From NCBI GenBank assembly GCA_905234205.1, contig CAJOGG010000039.1:1-9391 (forward strand): 9,391 bases of DNA, given 5' to 3'. Within the stretch, counting starts at the first letter, position 1; each line of letters starts with the position of its first letter. This stretch comes from an uncultured Synergistales bacterium. Its GTDB lineage: Bacteria > Synergistota > Synergistia > Synergistales > Aminobacteriaceae. Below the pieces are notes generated by a model. It made no database searches. It had not been told where the DNA came from and worked only from the letters and a program-made list of their open reading frames with translations. A program made the translations under genes and the position numbers. Below are positions 1 to 6,661 of the stretch, piece after piece.

Positions 1-1615
1 AACTAACCTGAATGCTTCTCTCTCGAAAAACGCTTTGGGCGCGTCATACAGTACAGGTTCAACGAATAATTACAAGTTCGGGCTTACTTCTACTAACCTT
101 GTTATTCACTATGAAGTAAAAGAGTCGAAATACCGCACGCTGAGTAATTCCAGGTTTGAGGAGCTGTTAGAGAAGAGGACAATCAAGTCTAAGAAAGAAT
201 ACGACCAAGATAAAATTGCTGACGATCCTATGCCAGATACTATAGACGAAAACGAAGACGAGTTATTCGAAGAGGCCTCTATCAGAACTGCAGCGGACGA
301 TCAAAGTATGCTTGATGTTATGCTGGAACTTAAGCCTGATAATTTCAGGAAACAATTTGGCGACTATTTTGTGTGCGGCTATCAGTATGGGGCTTGCTTT
401 GACGCTTATATCTCGATCTCAACAAAAACTAGCGAACAGATTAAAGAAGTCAAGCAGAAACTTGCTGTTACTGCAACATACGGCGATGCGACGGCTAGTG
501 CTGATATGTCGAACGAGACGAAAAACATACTGAAAGACAGCGATGCAGAAGTAACAGTCAGAATCGTAACGCATGGAATGGGCAACAAACCTGTAGAACT
601 TAATGTGACCAACAGCACCGACATTTCGGCAATGGACACTGTATTCTCTGAACTTGTAGCATTCCGTAATAGAATCGTTGAGCATACAGATCCCAAAGAT
701 TTTGCCCCCATCAGAGTCGCTATGAAGAGATGGCGTTCACTTCCTAGCATCGGCATAAAGTTTATAAAAGACGGCGATGACGGAACTATTCCTATTAGTG
801 TTGAACAAGCTACAAAGATTAGTGAATTTAACACTGCGCTTGTGAATTTGAGGGCACATCGTAACTTTGTCATGGGGCTTGGCGATATTACACCAGCAAA
901 GAACCTTGACGAACATTTCGCTGAAGTAGTTGCATACGCTACAAATGGCGGTAATAACTTCTATTCCAACTTAAAGACAATGCAAAGCGCGCTTGAATAT
1001 ACTCATGCAGTTGACGAGCAATTTAAGAAATTGGGGGACAGATACGTCTTCTACACAAAGTTAGTCAAAGCTCAAGAAGCCGAGAAGAAAACGTATGAAG
1101 ATCTCAAAGATAAAGCGGCCAAGGCTGATGGCGATAAGCACGACTATATACGCAAAATGCCATTTGGAAGCGATCACGGTGGCTCAAGCGGTTATGATTC
1201 GTTTGCTGTAAGTAAGTACGTAACTGAAGACATCAACGCAGGTAAAACCTCCCACAGGCAATACAAGAGAACAGCTAAAACAGGTTGGCGTTATGAATGG
1301 CATTACGATCATGAAAAAGGTAAAGAAGACTATTTATCAAGTGCGGGGCCGGCTACTATTTCAGCGGATCTAATTCCTGGAACTGGCAACACCTCGGACG
1401 CAGTATTCTGTAAAGTCTGGGTTACTTCAACTGCCACGAGTTCAGAACGAGATAACAAACGTGAACTTGTATCACCCGCTCCTCCTGCTGTAGGTAAAAA
1501 ACAGGTTGGCTTTGAGTTCATGGGCGGCGGTACACGAGACGTAAACTGGAACATTTACGGAAAAGCTATGAGAATGAGGCAGGAAGACTACCCATTTGAC
1601 GGCCTGGAAAAGTAA
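1..1615 (+). CDS. Large probable surface protein, MACPF-like, C-terminal part (5' end outside window)
   Basis: The frame is open from base 2 to the TAA at 1613-1615, giving 537 residues with no start in the window; the TTG at 35 is only an internal Leu. The fragment opens with a small-residue-rich stretch (NASLSKNALGASYSTGS, residues 4-20). An acidic insert follows at about 55-90, then FGDYFVCGYQYGACFDA at 119-136. That motif fits the MACPF pattern (aromatic-G-x-aromatic/His-aromatic, six residues, G-G/A). A second Ala/Ser/Thr-rich segment at about 150-175 leads to a strand ending in HGMG. After that come a mostly helical region, a WHYDHE motif (433-438), and a tail with VGKK (497-500) and DYPFDGL near the end. 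The next gene shares this order at low identity. A MACPF-like fold is an inference; the export signal, if any, lies off the window. No database family is recognised with certainty. Confidence 0.85.
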   Translation, partial: TNLNASLSKNALGASYSTGSTNNYKFGLTSTNLVIHYEVKESKYRTLSNSRFEELLEKRTIKSKKEYDQDKIADDPMPDTIDENEDELFEEASIRTAADDQSMLDVMLELKPDNFRKQFGDYFVCGYQYGACFDAYISISTKTSEQIKEVKQKLAVTATYGDATASADMSNETKNILKDSDAEVTVRIVTHGMGNKPVELNVTNSTDISAMDTVFSELVAFRNRIVEHTDPKDFAPIRVAMKRWRSLPSIGIKFIKDGDDGTIPISVEQATKISEFNTALVNLRAHRNFVMGLGDITPAKNLDEHFAEVVAYATNGGNNFYSNLKTMQSALEYTHAVDEQFKKLGDRYVFYTKLVKAQEAEKKTYEDLKDKAAKADGDKHDYIRKMPFGSDHGGSSGYDSFAVSKYVTEDINAGKTSHRQYKRTAKTGWRYEWHYDHEKGKEDYLSSAGPATISADLIPGTGNTSDAVFCKVWVTSTATSSERDNKRELVSPAPPAVGKKQVGFEFMGGGTRDVNWNIYGKAMRMRQEDYPFDGLEK

Positions 1616-1645
1616 GCGCGATTTCTTTCTTATCGTTATAACGTG

Positions 1646-1691
1646 CCCTCTTTCCCCAAATTTATTCACACTGGCGGGAGGAGGGGTTTTT
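1646..1691 (+). terminator. Intrinsic terminator after the first gene
   Basis: The left arm CCCTCTTTCC (1646-1655) pairs fully with GGGAGGAGGG (1676-1685), with two G-U pairs. Two more C-G pairs (1656-1657 with 1673-1674) extend the stem past a one-base bulge. The stem is followed at once by G and a five-T run (1687-1691), 31 bases after the stop codon. This fits a rho-independent terminator and suggests that transcription of the first gene largely ends before the lipoprotein gene. Confidence 0.7.
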
Positions 1692-1717
1692 CTCTAAATT
1701 TATGAAGGTGGCTAAAC

Positions 1718-4486
1718 ATGAAAAATTTACGCATTCTTGCATTATTTTTGCTGGTATTATTGCTAATTGGCGGTTATGGCTGCGGCGGTGGAGGAAGTGG
1801 TGACGGAGGTTCTGAATCTGGCACTGACGAAACTACGAGAGAGCAGACGCAAAACGAAATTGACGAAACGGCATCACGAATTGTTGAAAAATTGCTTGCA
1901 ACAGGCGAAGACGGTTCCCCAGCGGTTTTTGATTATGCTCCCGAGACTGAATTTGAGGAAGAGTCCGAAGCTGACACCAACGAAATCAATTTTGTGAAAT
2001 ATGTATCAAGTAAGGATCTGACTTTCAACGCACCAACTTCTGACGATAGATTCGTGAAAACATTAAACTTGACCAAGGACTCCGCTTACGTAATCAAATA
2101 CTCTCGTGGTGGAAGAAACTTGAATCAAACGGCTTTAGATTTAGTAATCACAATGCCAGATAAACGCGATATGAGGCTTTATTTTAACGATAATTCTTCT
2201 GAAGTCGTATCTGTTGACGAAATTGCTTCCCCTGACATAGACAAAACCGGACTTGATCCTGCAGATGAAGCAGCGGGCTTGACGTTGGAAGAAGTTCTCG
2301 CGGAAGAGCAGGCCCTAGAAGAATCCAGAAGTGAAACTTCAACAGAGCCCTTATACGTGAAGGCAAAACTTGAAATTATCCCGGAAGAAAACCCCTGCAT
2401 AATTCTTTACACGTTCAAAGCTCCCTTGACTGGAAATTACGACTTTGCCGTAAGAGAAAACAATCTTAATTCATCAGGTGATGTTGTCCCCGATATTCCG
2501 TTTGAGTTCAGAGTCTACGGAACTGAAGAAGCATATGGAGCCGCTGATGATGAGGAAATCGAATTAACCCCACGTGAAATTTTGGATATTCAGAGAATTT
2601 TGATTGACAACGCGACCGAATTTAACGAGAACGGTTTACCCATAGCTTTTGAAACTGACGACGATAACGAAGAAATTGAAAGCTCAAAATTTTATGCCAG
2701 CGCGGTTAATTCTAGTATGATTAAAGACATATCTAGTGTATTGAATAAAAAAAGACCATTAGGAATGCCGAATCCTTCTACCGTTAAACCTGACCCAATA
2801 ATCAACAATGTACCATATGACGACATATTCACGGAGGGCGCAGGCTTTTACGCTCATTCAGGACTTCACGCAATCACCGGCGAAGCTATAGATATGGACG
2901 ACTACCTATTTAGCGATAATGCAGTCAAAGATTTTAACGGCCAGACTCCTTCCACGGGCTCAAAAGTGAACATGAACGAGGACTTGAAAGTGAACATCAT
3001 AGCCACAGAAGAAGAACATGACAGAGTAATGGGACTTGACGCAATGTCAAATTTCGCCTTAATCAGGAATGCTCTTGGCTACAATGGCACAGATGACCGC
3101 ATAAGGCTTGGTAGTAATGGCGCAAGGGTTATGTCAGTCCGCTATGATTACATCGAACAATCGCCCAGATACTTCACGTCCGATAAATATCAGTTGACCG
3201 ACTTTGCAAAGGCTTTGCTAAAGGAAGACTACAATTTATTCCAGCGTGAACACGGAGATTATTTTGTTGCTGGTTATACATGGGGTTTGTGTTACGACGC
3301 TGTTATAGAAATTACGGCTATTCATCGCAAGTGTTACCATAACAAAGTTATTAAAAGATATTCCGATGGTGATATTAGAGTAGTCGACTATGAAGGCGAT
3401 CCAGGAAAGGTCTGTGATGACGTTGCTGCTGTCCTTAAGGAAATCTTTTCTCGTGCCAAAACGAATGCAATATCCATACGTAATACTGGCAGGGTTTCCC
3501 TGTCAGATGTGGTCCGTATCGACAAATTAGTAGCTCTGCTGACAACAGATTGGGGAAACAATTGGTGGAGACACGATGAAGCATTCGGCGGCATAACTAT
3601 ATCCGTAAAAACCAACAAATATACAGGTATAGCACCAGGAAACACACTGACACTTAGAGGTTTTGTGGACGCTCTCATGGATTTTATGGCCAAAGCTCCA
3701 TCAACAAGCAAATCTAAATATGAGCCTCTATACGTAACTTTAATGCGCTACAGGGAACTTGAAGAAGCAAAACCTTATATTCCAGAAATCCTACCGATAA
3801 CAACAGATCTTTACAACAGAGTCAGAGATTTGACCACGAAAATTTACCGTACACGCTGCTATTACAACGGCATAATGGCAATTCCTGATGATCATTGGCT
3901 AAACGGTGCATCGAGACGAGAAGAATTTGCAGGACAGTTTACAAATCTTGTCGAAGGAATGGAACGTCAGCTCAACAAAATCTGCTCTGACAGAAAAAGC
4001 GTTGATAACTACTATAATACGTTTGACGACCTTTACAATAAATACAAAGCTTTGGCCGAACGTTACGCTTTTTATCGTTATTTCGTTGATATTCAAAATG
4101 CAGGGCAAGGTTCTGGCTGGAATGAACCGTGTGGTACTGGCGGCTGTATTGGTGGATTTAAGACTTATGACAAGAGCTCGCTTGTTCAGGGAGATTTTAA
4201 CCCCGATAAATATCATTGGCATCATGAAGAACCTTGTACTAGCGGGCCGGGTGGGGCACGTTTTCAACAAACTTTTAGCAACTATGAGCGCGTAAACTAT
4301 TTTGATACTGGGTACGTTAATACGAATTACAGCAAAGCCTGGGACAATCAGAGAGGAACGGTCGGGAAAAAGAGTGTTGATTGGGAGTACAAGTGTGCCC
4401 GTTCGCGAAGGCTTGAAGTGAACTTAGACGTTTATACGGTACGCATGCCTCCGGATAAATACCCGTTTGCGGGCCTTAGTGATTAG
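1718..4486 (+). CDS. Predicted lipoprotein with MACPF-like C-terminal half, paralogue of the upstream gene
   Basis: The ATG at 1718 follows AAGGTGG (1705-1711) at good spacing. The N-terminus is Lys/Arg followed by a Leu-rich core ending in GGYGC, so Cys22 is probably lipidated, although the lipobox lacks the usual Leu at -3. A Gly/Ser/acidic tether follows. Residues about 93-275 look like a beta-sandwich, perhaps PPC-like, split by a very acidic insert (about 175-210). Residues 377-390 read FYAHSGLHAITGEA. GDYFVAGYTWGLCYDA (513-528) matches the motif of the upstream gene, but the second Gly/Ala is Leu and the segment after it is charged rather than small-residue-rich. The C-terminus carries Cys805, Cys810, HWHHEEPC (833-840), Cys893, VGKK (882-885) and KYPFAGL. 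It lies 15 bases before the protease gene, so the two are probably co-transcribed. Secretion is fairly sure; the function is unknown. Confidence 0.9.
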   Translation: MKNLRILALFLLVLLLIGGYGCGGGGSGDGGSESGTDETTREQTQNEIDETASRIVEKLLATGEDGSPAVFDYAPETEFEEESEADTNEINFVKYVSSKDLTFNAPTSDDRFVKTLNLTKDSAYVIKYSRGGRNLNQTALDLVITMPDKRDMRLYFNDNSSEVVSVDEIASPDIDKTGLDPADEAAGLTLEEVLAEEQALEESRSETSTEPLYVKAKLEIIPEENPCIILYTFKAPLTGNYDFAVRENNLNSSGDVVPDIPFEFRVYGTEEAYGAADDEEIELTPREILDIQRILIDNATEFNENGLPIAFETDDDNEEIESSKFYASAVNSSMIKDISSVLNKKRPLGMPNPSTVKPDPIINNVPYDDIFTEGAGFYAHSGLHAITGEAIDMDDYLFSDNAVKDFNGQTPSTGSKVNMNEDLKVNIIATEEEHDRVMGLDAMSNFALIRNALGYNGTDDRIRLGSNGARVMSVRYDYIEQSPRYFTSDKYQLTDFAKALLKEDYNLFQREHGDYFVAGYTWGLCYDAVIEITAIHRKCYHNKVIKRYSDGDIRVVDYEGDPGKVCDDVAAVLKEIFSRAKTNAISIRNTGRVSLSDVVRIDKLVALLTTDWGNNWWRHDEAFGGITISVKTNKYTGIAPGNTLTLRGFVDALMDFMAKAPSTSKSKYEPLYVTLMRYRELEEAKPYIPEILPITTDLYNRVRDLTTKIYRTRCYYNGIMAIPDDHWLNGASRREEFAGQFTNLVEGMERQLNKICSDRKSVDNYYNTFDDLYNKYKALAERYAFYRYFVDIQNAGQGSGWNEPCGTGGCIGGFKTYDKSSLVQGDFNPDKYHWHHEEPCTSGPGGARFQQTFSNYERVNYFDTGYVNTNYSKAWDNQRGTVGKKSVDWEYKCARSRRLEVNLDVYTVRMPPDKYPFAGLSD

Positions 4487-4490
4487 CGTT

Positions 4491-4497
4491 AAGGAGG
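4491..4497 (+). promoter_or_regulatory. Strong ribosome binding site of the protease gene
   Basis: AAGGAGG lies four bases before the ATG at 4502 and five bases after the stop codon of the lipoprotein gene. It fixes the start and indicates that the protease is translated from the same message as the lipoprotein. Confidence 0.85.
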
Positions 4498-4501
4498 AAA
4501 C

Positions 4502-6592
4502 ATGAGAAAAATTTTAGTGATCTCGTTAGTGTTTTGTATGTTGGCATTATCGATCAATATAGCGGCAGGGGAAGACAAAGAGGAGAGCTTCCCCTCAACA
4601 TACGATCTTAGAACGTTGGGATATGTACCTGCTGTAATGAATCAAGGGACTGATCAGACTTGCTGGACGTTTGCGGCAATGGCGGCTATGAAGTCAAATT
4701 ATTTAATGTATGCAGACAAAAATAATCACGGAAAATATCTTGGCAGCAACTCGGATTTATCTAAACTTCATTTAGCTTGGTACTCGTTCAAGAATCCTGA
4801 CAAGAAACAGAATTTTGCGTTCATCAAGAATAATAGTGTAGTTGAGAATCCCGCGAATACGGACATTTTGAATCACCCCGGCAATCCTCAAATGGCACTG
4901 TCTTTCTTGTCTCGTAACGATGGCCCTATACGTGAAACAGACCTTCCATATAGTGGGGCTTATCCTGTGGCCGGAACTTCTCCACGTGATTATAAACAAG
5001 CTTTGAGAATTAAGAACGCAACTTATATCGAATCATTGAGCAGTGACAAAATGGTCATAATTAACAAGGAGCAAATGATAAAAATAAACTTGATGAGTTT
5101 AGGCGCAGTTGATACGGGGGTGTACTGGGACAAAAATTATGTCAGCAGTAAGGCAGCTTATTACAATCCAAGCTCCAGACGAGGCAGTCATGCTGTAACG
5201 ATAATAGGCTGGGACGATAATTATTCGCGTGAAAACTTCAGTCCTATAAAACCTGCTGGAAATGGCGCGTGGCTCGTTCAAAATAGTTGGGGGACTGAAT
5301 GGGGCGATAACGGCTATTTCTGGATGTCATACTCACAGGATATAAGATACGCAATGGCATTTGAGACAGAAGCACCAAATCCAAGAGTCCGCGAATATTT
5401 ACATGATGATCTAGGATTTACGCATGAAGTTACATTGACTGACGAAAGTGGTGAAATAGTTCAATCGCCTTCTATTGTAAACGTCTTCAAAGTCAAGGGA
5501 GATCATGAGACGTTGCGTGAAGTAGGTTATTATTCTACAAATTCAGAGGCTATAGGTTTATTGACCGTGTTGGATTTGGGAACGGAAAATTCTCCGGAAA
5601 ACGTTAAAGCAGCTATGAAAGATCCAGATAAAATTCAATCAATTTTGCCTATTATCTCTGTTGCCAACAAGGGATATACGACCTCGCCATTACCGATTGT
5701 TGTGCCGCTTTCAAAGGATCATTATTTTGCGATTTTTATGGCCTTCACTTCATTCGCAGGTGAAGAAGGTGAAGAAATGGATAGCGAGATTGGAAATTTC
5801 AGCAATTTCACTCCCTCAATAGCAGCCGAAGTCAAAATTCCAGGCTACCGTACAGCATATGCCGAGATAGGCGCGAACGAAACATATTATTCACTAAGCA
5901 GCACTGATGTATACCATGACGCAAAAGACTACACATTTCTTGTAGGCGATCAAGAAGTTACGGGCTTCAATGCGTGTATAAAGGGCTTTACGTATACTCC
6001 CGATGAGAGACTGCCAGATGACTGGACAATCATAAGCGCGGACGGAAAAGCACAGTTATCAATCTCACTATTACGTGAAACAGAACCGAAATATGTCAGC
6101 GTTAAGGGTCAGGGAATTGAAAACGTGTTGCACAAAATCGAACTTGAAGACTCTGATACGGGCGGCGTAAAGGGAAATTTCTACACGTTGAAGTTAATTT
6201 GTGACGTAACAGCAGATAACGCAAAGATAACAAGCCTTATTATTGACGGCAAAGAAACTATCACGGGCAATTTAGACAAAATGTTTGCGAATAAAATGTT
6301 TGCGAATTATGATACAGACGAAGACGACGGCGAGGTAAGTGCCTATGTTGATATTTCAAAAGTTGGCGTGAGTCTAAGTTTAATGAATCTTTCAGAGTCA
6401 ACAGTGATAGATTCAACTGACAGCTACGAGGAAAATAACTATACTCCCAGCGAAAAAGAGGCCGAAAGCAACCAAAACACTACCACTAAAACTCCCGCTT
6501 CTGGTGGTGGCGGCGGTGGCGGTTGCAATATGAATTTCGTTGCCGCGTTAATGGCTATTATATTCTGCGTGAAGTTCATGAGGGCAAATTAG
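4502..6592 (+). CDS. Secreted C1A (papain-like) cysteine protease with lectin-like domain and Synergist-CTERM anchor
   Basis: The 696-residue product starts with a signal peptide (basic MRK, hydrophobic 4-20, likely cleavage after Ala22 or Gly23). The papain-family core follows at once: Gln48 (oxyanion hole) and nucleophile Cys54 in QGTDQTCWTFA, His230 in GSHAVTIIGWDD, and Asn261 in QNSWGTEWGDNGYF. Only about 30 residues separate the signal peptide from Cys54, so the long inhibitory propeptide of typical papains is missing. Residues about 299-495 (HDDLGFT to NACIKGFT) resemble the lectin-like domain that often follows such C1 domains in bacteria. A small beta-rich region (about 500-590) and an acidic Ser/Thr/Asn linker follow. 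The end is GGGGGGGCN (668-676) plus a hydrophobic segment and KFMRAN, a Synergist-CTERM sorting signal. All catalytic residues are present, so it should be an active surface-anchored protease. The substrate is unknown. Confidence 0.95.
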   Translation: MRKILVISLVFCMLALSINIAAGEDKEESFPSTYDLRTLGYVPAVMNQGTDQTCWTFAAMAAMKSNYLMYADKNNHGKYLGSNSDLSKLHLAWYSFKNPDKKQNFAFIKNNSVVENPANTDILNHPGNPQMALSFLSRNDGPIRETDLPYSGAYPVAGTSPRDYKQALRIKNATYIESLSSDKMVIINKEQMIKINLMSLGAVDTGVYWDKNYVSSKAAYYNPSSRRGSHAVTIIGWDDNYSRENFSPIKPAGNGAWLVQNSWGTEWGDNGYFWMSYSQDIRYAMAFETEAPNPRVREYLHDDLGFTHEVTLTDESGEIVQSPSIVNVFKVKGDHETLREVGYYSTNSEAIGLLTVLDLGTENSPENVKAAMKDPDKIQSILPIISVANKGYTTSPLPIVVPLSKDHYFAIFMAFTSFAGEEGEEMDSEIGNFSNFTPSIAAEVKIPGYRTAYAEIGANETYYSLSSTDVYHDAKDYTFLVGDQEVTGFNACIKGFTYTPDERLPDDWTIISADGKAQLSISLLRETEPKYVSVKGQGIENVLHKIELEDSDTGGVKGNFYTLKLICDVTADNAKITSLIIDGKETITGNLDKMFANKMFANYDTDEDDGEVSAYVDISKVGVSLSLMNLSESTVIDSTDSYEENNYTPSEKEAESNQNTTTKTPASGGGGGGGCNMNFVAALMAIIFCVKFMRAN
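6278..6307 (+). repeat. Perfect 15-bp tandem duplication inside the protease gene
   Basis: The unit AAAATGTTTGCGAAT occurs twice head to tail (6278-6292 and 6293-6307). The length is a multiple of three, so it only duplicates five residues and gives KMFANKMFAN just before the acidic linker. The two copies are identical at every base, which suggests a recent slippage event. Confidence 0.95.
6503..6589 (+). other. Synergist-CTERM sorting signal coding segment
   Basis: Seven Gly codons (6503-6523) are followed by Cys675 and Asn676, about 14 mostly hydrophobic residues, and a short tail with Lys and Arg. This tripartite Gly-rich/Cys, hydrophobic, basic layout is the Synergist-CTERM pattern of Synergistota surface proteins. 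Anchoring or lipid attachment at the Cys is inferred by analogy with other Cys-containing CTERM signals. Confidence 0.8.
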
Positions 6593-6597
6593 GGTAC

Positions 6598-6628
6598 TTG
6601 CTTAATCTCCCCTTTAAGGTTTTATAAT
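6598..6628 (+). promoter_or_regulatory. Candidate sigma-70-type promoter of the aldo/keto reductase gene
   Basis: A perfect -10 box TATAAT lies at 6623-6628. A weak -35 (TTGCTT, 6598-6603) stands 19 bases upstream, slightly longer than ideal. Transcription would start near 6635, about 27 bases before the ATG. The -10 is convincing; the -35 is not. Confidence 0.55.
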
Positions 6629-6652
6629 CGCGTAAAATTTTTGAGGGGAGAT
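6605..6652 (+). repeat. Inverted repeat that covers the reductase ribosome site
   Basis: ATCTCCCCT (6605-6613) is exactly complementary to AGGGGAGAT (6644-6652), with a 30-base loop that contains the TATAAT box. The right arm is the ribosome binding site of the reductase gene, and six Ts follow at 6656-6661. In RNA read through from the protease gene the arms could pair. That could hide the ribosome site, act as a weak terminator, or both. On DNA it could instead be an operator. Confidence 0.6.
6643..6650 (+). promoter_or_regulatory. Ribosome binding site that decides the reductase start
   Basis: GAGGGGAG lies 11 bases before the ATG at 6662. An in-frame TTG at 6641 would place this purine tract inside the coding region and add seven residues (MRGDKFF) that do not belong to the family, so the ATG at 6662 is preferred. 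Confidence 0.7.
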
Positions 6653-6661
6653 AAATTTTTT

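Noticed and set aside
35..37. TTG as the start of the first gene
   Set aside because: The frame is open upstream to the window edge, homology to the lipoprotein begins before it, and no ribosome site precedes it.
406..873. Antisense open frame of 155 codons within the first gene
   Set aside because: It lies wholly opposite a well-supported gene, has no ribosome site or recognisable motif, and reads as an antisense shadow.
1637..1642. TATAAC as a -10 box for the lipoprotein gene
   Set aside because: No matching -35 lies 16-19 bases upstream, and transcripts starting there would run straight into the terminator stem.
3899..4295. Open frames of about 125 codons on both strands inside the lipoprotein gene
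   Set aside because: Both overlap the conserved C-terminal half of the lipoprotein and show no domain or start signal.
6503..6523. Gly-codon tract as a phase-variation (slippage) site
   Set aside because: The codons are mixed GGT and GGC, so there is no long pure simple repeat; it is explained by the sorting signal.
6641..6643. TTG as the start of the aldo/keto reductase
   Set aside because: It would place the ribosome site inside the coding region; the ATG at 6662 starts exactly at the family's usual N-terminus.
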